A stretch of DNA of 28,580 bases from Ahniella sp. (GCA_016712105.1 JADJRU010000016.1:55001-83580), one strand, 5' to 3'; counted from the stretch's first letter, positions 1 to 9,002 are shown. Notes: generated by a model not told the origin, from the sequence alone. Translations and numbers: made by a program.

Positions 1-141
1 ATCAGCCCGATTCAGCGGTTTCAAGTTGTGTCGGCCCCTGAGCGACGTTGAATGGAACTTGACCGGATCCGAGGGATGTCCGGGAAACTGAGTCCACAGT
101 CGCTACACTACGCGGCCTTGTTCCGGCCCGGAGCCTCCACG

Positions 142-2016
142 ATGACCTGGACCGCCGCCAACGCGCGCCAAACCTATTCCATCCCCTACTGGAGTGATGG
201 TTACGTCGATGTCGACGACCAAGGGCGGCTGTTGATGCAGCCGTTGGGCCCGGGTGGCCCGCAACTGGCCTTGCCTGAAGTCATGAAGACTGCCGAGGCA
301 CAGGGGCTCAAGCTCCCCATTCTGCTGCGGTTTTCCGACGTGCTGGCGCATCGGCTCGGGCGGATGCAGGCTGCGTTTGCCAAGGCCATGCAGGAATGTG
401 ATTACGGTGGCCAGTACACGGCTGTTTATCCGATCAAGGTCAACCAGAACCGCTCGGTGGTCAGTGAGCTGGTTGCCGCCGGCACGCGTGGTTTTGGCCT
501 GGAAGCGGGCAGCAAACCTGAACTCATTGCCGTGCTGGCGCTGTCGCGCGGCGGGGTGGTGGTGTGCAATGGCTACAAGGACCGTGAATACATCCGTCTG
601 GCGCTGATCGGCCGCAAGTTGGGCCTGGACGTGTTCATCGTCATCGAAAAGCCCAGCGAACTGGCGATGGTGATCGAGGAATCGCGTGCGCTCGGCGTGG
701 ATCCGCTGATCGGCGTGCGCATGCGCCTGGTCTCGATCGGCGCCGGCAAATGGCAGAACACCGGTGGCGACAAGGCGAAGTTCGGCCTCAGTCCCGGCCA
801 GCTCATGCAGCTGCTGGCCGACCTGGATGCCGCGGGTCTCCGGCATTCGTTGAAGCTCATGCATTTCCACATGGGCTCGCAGATTTCCAATGTGCGTGAC
901 ATTGCCGGCGGGATGCGCGAGGCGGTCTGTTACTTCACCGAACTGACCCAACTCGGTTTTGATATCCGTTACCTCGACGTCGGCGGCGGCCTCGGCGTGG
1001 ACTACGAGGGCACGCGCTCGCGCAGCGCCTGCTCGATGAACTACGGTCTGGAACAATATGCCCGGACGATCGTCGAGCCGGTCGCCGAAGCCTGTCGACT
1101 GCACGGCATCAAGCCCCCGCACATGATCACGGAAGCCGGGCGATCGATGACGGCCCACCACGCCGTGCTGGTCGCGAATGTCACCGAGGTCGAGTTGGCG
1201 CCCGAAGGCCGCGTGCCGGCGCAGACCGAGCGCGAGTGCCTGCCGCTCCGGCATCTGCGCGAAATCCATGCCGCGCGTGATTCGCGGCCGCCGCTGGAGC
1301 TTTACCATGAGGCCCAGCATTATCTGGCGGAAGGGCAGGGCTTGTTTGCCGAAGGGCAGATCAACCTGGTCGAGCGTTCGGCGCTGGATCAGCTGTTCTA
1401 TGCCATTTCCAATGCCGTTCGGGCGCGTCTGAAACACGACGAGCGCGGGCACCGCGACGTGCTCGACGAGCTGAACGACAAGCTCACCGACAAGTACTTC
1501 GTGAATTTTTCGGTGTTCCAGTCGATGCCGGACATCTGGGCGATCGACCAGGTTTTCCCGATCGTGCCGATCGAGCGGCTGAACGAGTCGCCCGAGCGCC
1601 GCGGCGTGATTGCCGACCTGACCTGCGATTCCGATGGCCGCATCGACCATTACGTGGATTCCGAAGGCCTGGACACCAGCTTGCCCTTGCATCCTCTGCG
1701 AGCGGGTGAGTCGTACCGGCTCGGCTTCTTCCTCGTCGGTGCCTATCAAGAGACACTGGGCGACCTGCACAACCTGTTTGGCGACACCGACACCGTCGAC
1801 GTTCGTGTGGTCGGTCAGGGTTTTGAGCTGTCCAATCCCCGGGGCGGTGACACCGCCGACAAGGTGCTGGGTTATGTCGGATTTGATCCGAACGAGCTCC
1901 GTGCGGCGTTCCGGGCGAAGCTGGCGGCCGCCGGCTTGACCGGTGACGAGGCGCAGCGGCTGTCCGCCGACCTCAACGCCGGACTCACCGCGTACACCTA
2001 CTTGCAACATGAGTAG
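142..2016 (+). CDS. speA: Biosynthetic arginine decarboxylase (SpeA)
   Basis: PLP-dependent decarboxylation of arginine to agmatine, the entry to putrescine/spermidine synthesis; expected cytoplasmic. The product is 624 aa, close to the ~630 aa usual for SpeA. Visible signatures of the fold-III (alanine-racemase-like) decarboxylase family: the PLP lysine in YPIKVNQN (K99), GLEAGSKPEL, HFHMGSQISN, the glycine-rich phosphate loop in YLDVGGGLGVDYEG, EAGRSMTAHHAVLV, and a C-terminal active-site CDSDGRI. The frame is open back to position 52, but I chose ATG 142 because GGAG lies about 8-11 nt upstream and the protein then begins at the conserved TYSIPYWSDGY region. It stands alone: nothing recognisable lies upstream in the window, and a hairpin separates it from the next gene. 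I see no convincing promoter in the 141 bp upstream. Confidence 0.96.
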   Translation: MTWTAANARQTYSIPYWSDGYVDVDDQGRLLMQPLGPGGPQLALPEVMKTAEAQGLKLPILLRFSDVLAHRLGRMQAAFAKAMQECDYGGQYTAVYPIKVNQNRSVVSELVAAGTRGFGLEAGSKPELIAVLALSRGGVVVCNGYKDREYIRLALIGRKLGLDVFIVIEKPSELAMVIEESRALGVDPLIGVRMRLVSIGAGKWQNTGGDKAKFGLSPGQLMQLLADLDAAGLRHSLKLMHFHMGSQISNVRDIAGGMREAVCYFTELTQLGFDIRYLDVGGGLGVDYEGTRSRSACSMNYGLEQYARTIVEPVAEACRLHGIKPPHMITEAGRSMTAHHAVLVANVTEVELAPEGRVPAQTERECLPLRHLREIHAARDSRPPLELYHEAQHYLAEGQGLFAEGQINLVERSALDQLFYAISNAVRARLKHDERGHRDVLDELNDKLTDKYFVNFSVFQSMPDIWAIDQVFPIVPIERLNESPERRGVIADLTCDSDGRIDHYVDSEGLDTSLPLHPLRAGESYRLGFFLVGAYQETLGDLHNLFGDTDTVDVRVVGQGFELSNPRGGDTADKVLGYVGFDPNELRAAFRAKLAAAGLTGDEAQRLSADLNAGLTAYTYLQHE

Positions 2017-2035
2017 GGCTGATTTTCTGCGCCCG

Positions 2036-2060
2036 CTGGCGGTCCCCCATTGACCGCCAG
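2036..2060 (+). terminator. Hairpin between speA and the zapB-like gene
   Basis: A perfect 9-bp inverted repeat (CTGGCGGTC / GACCGCCAG, 7-nt loop) lies 20 nt after the speA stop. A smaller stem (AGCCC / GGGCT, 2059-2074) overlaps its right arm, so the two could be alternative structures. There is no T-tract, so it is a weak terminator candidate; a structured leader for the downstream gene is equally possible. Confidence 0.35.
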
Positions 2061-2084
2061 CCCGCTGTTGGGCTTAATCCGCAG

Positions 2085-2303
2085 ATGGATGCCCGAATCA
2101 AAGACGAAGTGCGCGCACTGACCGAGCGGATCGACCAACTGCTCGCGCTGTGCATTCGTTTGGGCGAAGAAAACAAGAGCCTCAAGGTCAGTCAGGAAGC
2201 CCTGGCCGCCGAACGCTCCAACCTTCTGGCCAAGAACGAGCAGGCGCGCTCGCGGGTCGAAGCGATGATTGCCCGCCTCAAATCGCTGGAGCAGAACGGA
2301 TGA
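2085..2303 (+). CDS. ZapB-like small coiled-coil protein (TIGR02449 type)
   Basis: 72-aa, highly charged protein that is almost entirely predicted coiled coil: heptad-spaced Leu/Ile from residue 11 to 68 and no membrane segment or signal peptide. Size, composition and position directly before zapA match the small ZapB-like/TIGR02449 family found upstream of zapA in many gammaproteobacteria. ZapB of E. coli is a cytoplasmic coiled coil that binds ZapA and links the Z ring to the chromosome terminus; a similar role here is inferred from position and architecture. Its stop overlaps the zapA start (ATGA at 2300-2303), implying translational coupling. I see no strong Shine-Dalgarno before ATG 2085. 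Confidence 0.8.
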   Translation: MDARIKDEVRALTERIDQLLALCIRLGEENKSLKVSQEALAAERSNLLAKNEQARSRVEAMIARLKSLEQNG

Positions 2304-2605
2304 GTGCGGACCCGATTTCAGTCCATATTCTCGATCGTGATTATCTGGTTGCCTGTGCGCCGGAAGAGCGAACCGGCCTGATGGAAGCGGCGCGACTGCT
2401 GGATTCCCGCATGCGCGACCTGCGGAATGCCAGTCGCAGTGCACCGGCCGATCGCCTGGCCGTGATGGCGGCGTTGAATCTCGCCCATGAACTGCTGCAG
2501 GTCAAGGAAACCCAGCGTCTGGGCGAACAATCGCTGAACCAGGACCTCAACCAGCTGCGCTTCAAACTCGACGCTGCGCTGAACGGACTCACGCGCATCG
2601 GTTGA
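2300..2605 (+). CDS. zapA: Cell division protein ZapA
   Basis: 101-aa FtsZ-associated protein that bundles FtsZ protofilaments. It has the ZapA layout: a short N-terminal beta strand pair (ISVHILDRDYLVAC), the EER...L..AA..LD..M segment, the conserved DRLAVMAALNLAHELL helix, then a C-terminal coiled coil to residue 100. ATG 2300 is chosen over earlier in-frame starts because it makes a full-length ZapA and the 4-nt overlap with the upstream coiled-coil gene. In many gammaproteobacteria zapA is followed by the 6S RNA gene ssrS and a 5-formyl-THF cyclo-ligase; here only 41 bp separate it from ybgC, so ssrS is not in this position. Confidence 0.93.
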   Translation: MSADPISVHILDRDYLVACAPEERTGLMEAARLLDSRMRDLRNASRSAPADRLAVMAALNLAHELLQVKETQRLGEQSLNQDLNQLRFKLDAALNGLTRIG

Positions 2606-2629
2606 TTCGCCGGGGTTTGGCGGTGTAAT
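2602..2629 (+). promoter_or_regulatory. Candidate sigma-70 promoter for ybgC-tol-pal
   Basis: TTGATT (2602-2607) and TGTAAT (2624-2629) match the -35 and -10 consensus at 4/6 and 5/6 with a 16-bp spacer. They overlap the zapA stop and lie just before ybgC ATG 2647. A start near 2636 would leave a leader of only about 11 nt, and no clear ribosome-binding site precedes ybgC. Supported by motif match and position only. Confidence 0.38.
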
Positions 2630-2646
2630 GCCGTTACACTATACGG

Positions 2647-3072
2647 ATGCCTGCCGAACCCGCCTTTTCCTGGCCAATCCGCGTTTATTACGAAGACACC
2701 GACGCCGGTGGTGTGGTCTACCACGCCAACTATCTGCGGTTCTTCGAGCGCGCGCGCACGGAATGGCTGCGGGCCCAAGGGATTGCCCAATCCCGATTTG
2801 CCGCCGAAACCGGGCTGGTCTTTGTACTCAGCGAGCTTTCGGTATCCTTCCGCCGGCCCGCCCGCCTGGACGACGAACTGTCGGTCAGTTGCACGCTGGC
2901 GGAAACCCGGGCCGCGAGCCTGCGGTTCACGCAACAGTTGGTGCGCAGTCATGACCAGGAACTTCTGGTCGGGCTCGAGTGCCGGGTGGCGCTGATTGAT
3001 GCCGGCAGCTTCAAGCCGGTGGTCCTCCCTGAATCCCTGAAAGAGAAGCTTCGTACATGCATTCCGAACTGA
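2647..3072 (+). CDS. ybgC: Tol-Pal-associated acyl-CoA thioesterase YbgC
   Basis: 141-aa hot-dog-fold thioesterase of the 4-hydroxybenzoyl-CoA thioesterase family. The catalytic-Asp signature is clear near the N-terminus (VYYEDTDAGGVVYHANYL), followed by the FFERARTEWLR helix. YbgC proteins hydrolyse short or medium acyl-CoAs in vitro and are almost always the first gene of tol-pal operons; their link to phospholipid metabolism is not settled. ATG 2647 gives the standard length. The 3' end overlaps tolQ by 16 nt, so the two are co-transcribed and probably translationally coupled. Confidence 0.95.
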   Translation: MPAEPAFSWPIRVYYEDTDAGGVVYHANYLRFFERARTEWLRAQGIAQSRFAAETGLVFVLSELSVSFRRPARLDDELSVSCTLAETRAASLRFTQQLVRSHDQELLVGLECRVALIDAGSFKPVVLPESLKEKLRTCIPN

Positions 3073-3743
3073 ACCTGTTTGCGCTGATCCTGGGCGCCAG
3101 TCTGCCGGTCAAACTGGTCATGGGCCTGCTGATCGCAGCCTCGATCGCGTCCTGGACGATCATCTTTGCGAAAAGCCGCATGCTCACCGACGCCGACAAG
3201 CGCGCCCGCGAGTTCGAGGATCGTTTCTGGTCGGGCACAGACATGGCCGGTCTGTTCAAGGACGTCAGCGGTAAAGGCGGCGACAGCATTGGTCTGGAGA
3301 GCATCTTCGAAGCCGGTTTCCGCGAGTTCGCCCGACTGCGGTCGCGCAAGCAGATGGACTCGCGCATCATGGTCGAAGGTGCCCAGCGTGCGATGCGCGC
3401 AGCCGTCGGCCGTGAAATGGATCGCCTGGAACATCGGCTCGAGTTTTTGGCCAGCGTCGGCTCGATCAGTCCGTATGTCGGCCTGTTCGGTACGGTCTGG
3501 GGCATCATGATTGCGTTCCAGGGTCTGGCGAACGTCAAGGAAGCCACCATCGCCATGGTCGCGCCGGGTATTTCCGAAGCCCTGATCGCCACCGCCATGG
3601 GCCTGTTCGCGGCCATTCCGGCAGTGTGGGCCTACAACCGTTTTGCCACCAAGGCCGAACGCCTTGGCTCGCGCTTCGAAGTGTTCCAGGAAGAGTTCTC
3701 GGCCATCCTGCAACGCCAGGCGCACGTGGAAGAGAACCGTTGA
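3057..3743 (+). CDS. tolQ: TolQ proton-channel subunit of Tol-Pal
   Basis: 228-aa inner-membrane protein of the MotA/TolQ/ExbB family; with TolR it uses the proton-motive force to drive TolA during outer-membrane constriction. Three membrane segments are visible: residues ~14-36 (LPVKLVMGLLIAASIASWTII), ~137-158 (GLFGTVWGIMIAFQGL) and ~168-190 (ISEALIATAMGLFAAIPAVWAYN), with the large cytoplasmic loop between the first two. The VGLFGTVWGIM and ATAMGLFAAIPAV stretches are family signatures. The start lies inside the end of ybgC (16-nt overlap). Confidence 0.97.
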   Translation: MHSELNLFALILGASLPVKLVMGLLIAASIASWTIIFAKSRMLTDADKRAREFEDRFWSGTDMAGLFKDVSGKGGDSIGLESIFEAGFREFARLRSRKQMDSRIMVEGAQRAMRAAVGREMDRLEHRLEFLASVGSISPYVGLFGTVWGIMIAFQGLANVKEATIAMVAPGISEALIATAMGLFAAIPAVWAYNRFATKAERLGSRFEVFQEEFSAILQRQAHVEENR

Positions 3744-3776
3744 CCCGGTTCCGCCCAGTGATGCGTTGACGCCACC

Positions 3777-4211
<435 letters not shown>

Positions 4212-4220
4212 CCCGACACG

Positions 4221-5144
4221 ATGTATTCAGGCGACAACAATTGGCAGTCCTTCGCTCTGTCCGTGCTCGTGCACGGGCTCTGCGGTGTGCTCGCCTTTTT
4301 GGGCCTGATGATGTCGGACAAGTCCGAGACCGTACGCGCCGAAGGTGTGGTGATCGAGGCCAGCCTGGTCGACTTCAGTGCGAAGCCGCTGCCCGCCAGT
4401 CAGGCCCGTGCGAAGCCGGTACCGCGTCCGCCGGTGGCCAAGGTGGAACCACCGAAGGCCGAGCGTCAGCCTGAGCCCGAACAACCCAAGCCGGCGCAGG
4501 TCCAGCGATCGGAAGATACGGTCGATCAGGAAAAAGTCCGGCTGGCCGCCGAGGCGCTGGAAAAAGCCGAGAAGGAACAGGAAGAGCGTGTCCGCAAGGA
4601 GCAGGTCGACCTGACCCAGCCTGAAGACGAACTCACGCGCATGGAGCGCGAACGCCAGAAGCAGCTCGAAGATATCCGCAAGCTGCGTGAAGACGCCGAA
4701 CAGAAGCGCAAACTTGAAGCGCAGCGTCTGGCCCAGTTGCAGGACGCCAACAAGACCAAACTCGCGCAACAGCAGCGTGATCAGGAGCAAGCCCGCATGG
4801 CCGCACTCGCGCAGCAGGAAGCGCAGAAGTCCGGTGATGGCGGCCAGGACAACACCCCACTCGCGCAGTACATCGCCGCGATCAAGAACAAGGTGCGGCC
4901 AAACTGGCTGCGTCCGGAAACCGCACAGAACATCCGATGCACGGTGCGGATCCTGCAATTGCCCGGCGGTACCGTCATGACGGCGAACATCGTGCCGCCC
5001 TGTTACGCCGATGAACCGACCCGACGATCCATGGAAGCGGCCGTCATGCGCTCCGATCCCCTGCCGTACCGGGGCTACGAAGCCGTATTCGAGCGCGCGA
5101 TCGATTTTGAATTCTGTTATCCGGAGTCCCTATGCCAAAGCTGA
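4221..5144 (+). CDS. tolA: TolA, periplasm-spanning Tol-Pal protein
   Basis: 307-aa TolA. Domain I is an N-terminal membrane helix (residues ~10-30) with the SHLS-like SVLVHG motif that contacts TolQR. Domain II (about residues 55-205) is a Pro-rich then Lys/Glu/Gln/Ala-rich helical stalk. Domain III (about 210-307) is the globular C-terminal domain that binds TolB and Pal, with the YIAAIKNKVRPNW motif and a C...C pair (NIRCTVRI and VPPCYADE) that could form the conserved disulfide. The low-complexity middle is normal for TolA. The 3' end overlaps tolB by 13 nt. Confidence 0.95.
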   Translation: MYSGDNNWQSFALSVLVHGLCGVLAFLGLMMSDKSETVRAEGVVIEASLVDFSAKPLPASQARAKPVPRPPVAKVEPPKAERQPEPEQPKPAQVQRSEDTVDQEKVRLAAEALEKAEKEQEERVRKEQVDLTQPEDELTRMERERQKQLEDIRKLREDAEQKRKLEAQRLAQLQDANKTKLAQQQRDQEQARMAALAQQEAQKSGDGGQDNTPLAQYIAAIKNKVRPNWLRPETAQNIRCTVRILQLPGGTVMTANIVPPCYADEPTRRSMEAAVMRSDPLPYRGYEAVFERAIDFEFCYPESLCQS

Positions 5145-6451
5145 TCCAACGAACCTGGTGGCTCGCCCTGTTGTTTGTCCTGAGTGCCGCACCGGCTGTC
5201 CACGCCCAACTGGTCATCCCGATTCCGGAAGGCAGTGCTGCGGCAACGCCGATTGCGGTCGTGCCGATGGCCTATCAAGGCGCGGGTTTGCCGCTCGACA
5301 CGGACATTTCCGCAGTCATCAACGCCGACCTGAACCGATCGGGCCAGTTCAATGCGCTGTCGCGTACCCGGATCATCGAGTTTCCGTCGCGTGACACCGA
5401 GGTCAAGTTCGAAACCTGGAACTTCCTGAAGCAGGATTACCTGCTGGTCGGCCGGGTCCTCGACGCCGAAGGCGGCACCTTGCGGGTGGAGTTCGAACTG
5501 TTTGATGTCGCCAAGAAGCAGCGCTTGCTGGCGCAAGCCGTCGGGGCCCGGACCAGCAGCCTGCGTGCCACGGCGCACCAGATCGCCGACATCGTCTACG
5601 AAAAGATCACCGGTGTCCGCGGCGCCTTCTCGACGCGCATCGCCTATGTCACGCAGCGTGGCACGCCGCCGAAGCTCAACTATTCGGTCATGGTCGCCGA
5701 TTCCGATGGCTACAACCCGGTTTCGGTGATCAGTTGGACCACACCGTTCCTGTCACCGGCCTGGTCGCCGGATGGCCGCAAGTTGGCGTATGTCAGCTTC
5801 GAGCGCGGCAATTCCGCCATCTATATCCATGAGCTGACCACCGGCAAACGCGACATGATCGCGTCCTACCGCGGCATCAACGGTGCGCCGGCGTTCTCGC
5901 CGGACGGCTCGAAGCTGGCCATGACGCTGTCGCAGACGGGCAATCCGGAAATCTTCGTGATGGACCTGGCGACCCGCCGGACCACGCAGCTCACGCGCCA
6001 TTACGCCATCGACACCGAGCCGGTCTGGACCCACGACGGCCAGAGCATCATCTTTACGTCCGATCGGGCCGGCAAGCCCCAGCTGTACCAGATTCCGGCT
6101 GCCGGTGGCGAACCGACGCGGATCACGTTCCAGGGCGAATACAACGCCCGCGCCACCCTAGCCAAAGACAGCAAGGTCATTGCTATGGCGCAAGGCAACA
6201 AAAACGTGTATCGTATTGCGGTTTTAGACAGAAGTCGTGGCGGCGCCGGCGAGCAAATCCTGCTCTCCCCCGGTAATCTGGATGAATCGCCCAGCTTCGC
6301 TCCCAATGGGAGCATGATTTTGTACGCAGCCCGCGAGGACAAGCGGGACGTACTCTACGCCGTATCCGCCGACGGGCGCGTGCGGCAGCGATTGGTTCTG
6401 GCAGATGGTGACGTGCGCTCCCCGGCGTGGTCCCCGTTCCGTCAGCGCTGA
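5132..6451 (+). CDS. tolB: TolB periplasmic translocation protein
   Basis: 439-aa periplasmic beta-propeller protein that shuttles between Pal and TolA. A Sec signal peptide is evident (basic start, hydrophobic WWLALLFVLSAAPA, cleavage near VHA-QL). The N-terminal alpha/beta domain is followed by a six-bladed propeller with recurrent blade motifs such as SPAWSPDGRKLAYVSFE, APAFSPDGSKLAMTLS and EPVWTHDGQSIIFTSD. ATG 5132 has GGAG about 8 nt upstream and overlaps the end of tolA. The 75 bp after its stop contain TATACT (6498-6503), a possible -10 for pal, but no good -35. Confidence 0.97.
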   Translation: MPKLIQRTWWLALLFVLSAAPAVHAQLVIPIPEGSAAATPIAVVPMAYQGAGLPLDTDISAVINADLNRSGQFNALSRTRIIEFPSRDTEVKFETWNFLKQDYLLVGRVLDAEGGTLRVEFELFDVAKKQRLLAQAVGARTSSLRATAHQIADIVYEKITGVRGAFSTRIAYVTQRGTPPKLNYSVMVADSDGYNPVSVISWTTPFLSPAWSPDGRKLAYVSFERGNSAIYIHELTTGKRDMIASYRGINGAPAFSPDGSKLAMTLSQTGNPEIFVMDLATRRTTQLTRHYAIDTEPVWTHDGQSIIFTSDRAGKPQLYQIPAAGGEPTRITFQGEYNARATLAKDSKVIAMAQGNKNVYRIAVLDRSRGGAGEQILLSPGNLDESPSFAPNGSMILYAAREDKRDVLYAVSADGRVRQRLVLADGDVRSPAWSPFRQR

Positions 6452-6526
6452 TCGTTCGGCCGTTTTTGCGGTCGGCAGCACCAAAGCTTTGGCAATATAT
6501 ACTTACAACCCTCTGAGGAAACCAAG

Positions 6527-7036
6527 ATGAATAACCCGACCCGTATCCTGCTGGCAGTAGCTTTGGCGGCCTCTTTGGCCGCTTGCAAAAAAGAAGTGAA
6601 GCAAGACCCGATCGAAGACACCAAGCCGGCCGAAACCGCTCCGGTCACGCAGCCGGTCGACGACGGCAAGTACAGCCGTGAAGACCTGAACAGCGATCCG
6701 TGCCTGCGCCAGCGCGTGGTGTACTTCGACTTCGACCGCGCCGAAATCAAGGCCGAAGCCGAAGCCATCCTGACCTGCCACGGCAAGTACCTGTCGGACG
6801 TGTCCGACTCCGCCATGACGCTGGAAGGTCATGCCGACGAGCGCGGTACGCAGGAATACAACCTCGGCCTCGGCGAGCGCCGCGGCAACGCCGTGTCCCA
6901 GGCCCTCCAGGCCAAGGGCGGCTCGGCTGCTCAGATCACCGTTGTCTCCTTCGGTGAAGAGCGCCCGACGTGTAACGACTCCAGCGAAGACTGCTGGGGC
7001 AAGAACCGTCGCGTCGAAATCGTCTACACCAAGTAA
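6527..7036 (+). CDS. pal: Peptidoglycan-associated lipoprotein Pal
   Basis: 169-aa outer-membrane lipoprotein that binds peptidoglycan and is recruited to septa by Tol. The signal peptide ends in a lipobox (LAAC, Cys20), a charged linker follows, then an OmpA-like domain from about residue 60. It shows VYFDFDRAEI, the peptidoglycan-binding GHADERGTQEYNLGLGERR and the closing NRRVEIVY motif. Two extra cysteines (CNDSSEDC) near the C-terminus could pair. GAGGA 9-13 nt before ATG 6527 is a good ribosome-binding site. A strong terminator follows 21 bp after the stop. Confidence 0.97.
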   Translation: MNNPTRILLAVALAASLAACKKEVKQDPIEDTKPAETAPVTQPVDDGKYSREDLNSDPCLRQRVVYFDFDRAEIKAEAEAILTCHGKYLSDVSDSAMTLEGHADERGTQEYNLGLGERRGNAVSQALQAKGGSAAQITVVSFGEERPTCNDSSEDCWGKNRRVEIVYTK

Positions 7037-7057
7037 TCCTCCGGTGTGAGCGAAAGC

Positions 7058-7089
7058 AAACCCCCGCTTAAGGCGGGGGTTTCTTTGTG
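7058..7089 (+). terminator. Rho-independent terminator after pal
   Basis: A perfect 10-bp stem (AAACCCCCGC 7058-7067 / GCGGGGGTTT 7073-7082) with a 5-nt loop, followed by TTTCTTTG. This is the best intrinsic terminator in the window and ends the ybgC-tol-pal transcript before cpoB. Confidence 0.92.
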
Positions 7090-7167
7090 CGAAGGGCTTG
7101 ACGCGCCGGAACTAACCGGCCACTTTCGCGGCCCAATGTATTCCCGTTGAGTTGCCAGGAGATAGAG

Positions 7168-8120
7168 ATGAAACGCCACTGGATCGCCACCGGCATGATG
7201 GCTCTTGCCCTCGTTGCCTCGCCCGCCCAATCGCAGGGCCGGCTCAGCCTGTCCGAGCGTGTCTCCAGGCTGGAAGCCGAAGCCGCCAAACAGAACACCG
7301 ATGCGTCGATCGACTTGTTGAATCGGCTGAACGAACTGCAAGCCGAAGTCCAGGCCCTGCGTGGTCTGGTCGAGCAGCAGCAATTCCAGCTCGAAGAGGC
7401 AAAGAACCGCAATCGCGACCTGTACGTCGACCTGGATTCGCGCCTCGCGCGCCTGGAAGGCAACCCGGCTGCCATCAATACCCCAAGCGTCGCGCCCGCC
7501 TTGGGTGACGGCCAAACCCAGGACATGGGCTCGCCGCCACCTGTCCCGCCGTCCGATCCAAACCAGTTGGCGATGGAGCCACTGCCGGACCGAGCGGTGC
7601 ACCCGCGACGGATCCGTCGCTGCAGACGCCGCCAACACCGGTCGACCCGGGCATCGACCCGCTCGCCGTGCCGACGCCGGTTGCACCGGCACCGCCTGCT
7701 GGCGTGGACACCACGATGATCCCGCAAGCCGGCGAACAACAGGCCTATGAGGCGGCATTCGCGGCGTTGCGTGAGGGCCGTTATGCAGAGTCGGCACGCC
7801 GGTTCTCGGGTTTCCTCGAGCAGTTTCCGAACGGTGACCTGGCCGACAATGCCACGTACTGGCTCGGTGAGTCGTATTACGTCACGCAGAATTACCGTAT
7901 TGCGCTGGATACCTTCCGCGCCTTGTTGAGCCAGTTCCCGGACAGCGCGAAGGCGCCGGACGCCATGCTCAAGGTCGGTTATTGCCACTATGAACTGCGT
8001 GAATGGACCGAGGCCGAGCGCCAGTTGAACGATGTCATGACGCGGTATCCGAACACCACGGTCGCACGCCTGGCGCAAAGCCGCCTGAATGCGCTGCGCC
8101 TGGAAGGTCGTCGGCCGTAA
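7168..8120 (+). CDS. cpoB: Cell division coordinator CpoB (YbgF), split by a one-base frameshift
   Basis: CpoB is a periplasmic TPR protein that links peptidoglycan synthesis by PBP1B to Tol-driven constriction. ATG 7168 has AGGAGA just upstream and starts a Sec signal peptide (ends near SQG). Next come an N-terminal coiled coil (residues ~25-90: LSERVSRLEAEAAKQ, LNELQAEVQALRGLVEQQ) and a Pro-rich linker. Near 7570-7590 the frame is lost: the original frame runs into an Arg-rich stretch ending at 7719. The linker and TPR domain (YEAAFAALREGRYAESARRF, YWLGESYYV, MLKVGYCHYEL) continue in another frame to 8120. One added base restores 317 aa. The coiled-coil/linker/TPR order and the place after pal are typical. 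Whether the shift is real or a sequencing error cannot be told here. Confidence 0.88.
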
Positions 8121-8125
8121 CCGCC

Positions 8126-8814
8126 ATGGGTGATGCGCTGGAATCCGGTCGACTGGTCGTCGACGACCAACCCGATCTCGAGCGCCTGCGCATCACCGAG
8201 GTGTTCCACTCGCTGCAAGGCGAAGCGCGTGAGGTCGGCTGGCCGACCACGTTCATTCGGCTGACCGGATGTCCGTTGCGGTGTACCTATTGCGACACGA
8301 CCTATTCGTTTTTTGGCGGCGCGTGGCGAACAATCGACGACCTGGTCGCCGAAGCCACGGCCAATGGCGCTCGCCATGTCTGCGTCACCGGCGGTGAGCC
8401 GCTGGCGCAGAAGCGTTGCCTGATCTTGCTGAAGAAGCTCTGTGACGCCGGGTTCAAGGTGTCGCTGAAACATCCGGGGCACTCGATATCGCTGCGGTCG
8501 ATGCCTGCGTGTCGCGGGTGGTCGATCTGAAACCCCGAGTTCCGGCGAAGGTGCGCAACCGCTTGGCCAACATCGACCTGCTGACGCCGCATGACCAGGC
8601 CAAGTTCGTGATTGGCGACCGGGTGGATTACGACTGGTCGGTCGCGTTGCTGCGCGAGCACGCGTTGGACCAGAAAGCCGAAGTCCTGTTCTCGCCGAGC
8701 TACGGCCAACTCGCGCCCGACACCTTGGCGGCATGGATTCTGGAAGACCGTCTGCCGGTCCGGTTTCAGTGGCAGTTGCACAAGCAGCTCTGGGGCGAAA
8801 AGCCCGGAACGTGA
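8126..8814 (+). CDS. queE: 7-carboxy-7-deazaguanine synthase QueE, split by a one-base frameshift
   Basis: Radical-SAM enzyme forming 7-carboxy-7-deazaguanine in queuosine (preQ0) synthesis. The N-terminal half has EVFHSLQGE, the QueE-type CX3CX2C cluster motif (GCPLRCTYCDTTYSFFGG) and VTGGEPLAQ. After VSL at about 8467 the frame breaks. Adding one base to CTGAAACA gives VSLETSGALDIAAVDAC and joins the C-terminal half (RVVDLK, NIDLLTPHDQAKFVIGDR, EVLFSPSYGQL, LPVRFQWQLHKQLW). The repaired product is 229 aa, normal for the family. ATG 8126 lies 5 nt after the cpoB stop, consistent with a cpoB-queE transcript. queC, often next to it in relatives, is not in the window. Confidence 0.88.
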
Positions 8815-8861
8815 CAATCCGCGAGGAAATGTCCTTCGAGCTCGCCTAGAACGATCTTCAA

Positions 8862-8884
8862 CCCTCCCCGAACATCGGGGAGGG
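8862..8884 (+). terminator. Hairpin downstream of queE
   Basis: A perfect 10-bp stem (CCCTCCCCGA / TCGGGGAGGG) with a 3-nt loop, 47 nt after the queE stop. No T-tract follows on either strand, so it may be a non-canonical terminator, an RNA 3'-end stabiliser, or another member of the nearby palindromic repeats. Confidence 0.45.
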
Positions 8885-8934
8885 GCTTGCTGATCCGGCA
8901 CGCTCTGCTCCTCGTTCCCGAAAATGAAGTTGGA

Positions 8935-8973
8935 GGTTCTTCTCCCGCTTTGCGGAAGAAGATGCCGAAGGCC
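8935..8973 (+). repeat. REP-like palindromic unit, copy 1
   Basis: The unit core is a short palindrome, TTCTCCCGC-tt-TGCGGAAGAA, followed by GATGCCGAAGGCC. The same core and the GATGCC(C/G)xAGGxC tail recur at 9003 and, in part, at 28534. Non-coding location and internal dyad symmetry fit bacterial REP-type repeats. Confidence 0.55.
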
Positions 8974-9002
8974 AAGCGAAAACTGGCTGTAGGCAATATG
9001 TT

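Noticed and set aside
103..2010. 635-aa open frame on - strand opposite speA
   Set aside because: Antisense shadow of a GC-rich gene: Arg/Gln/His/Gly-rich, no motif, signal or ribosome-binding site, while speA on + has full family motifs.
2606..2646. 6S RNA (ssrS) after zapA
   Set aside because: The gap is 41 bp, far too short for a ~180-nt RNA.
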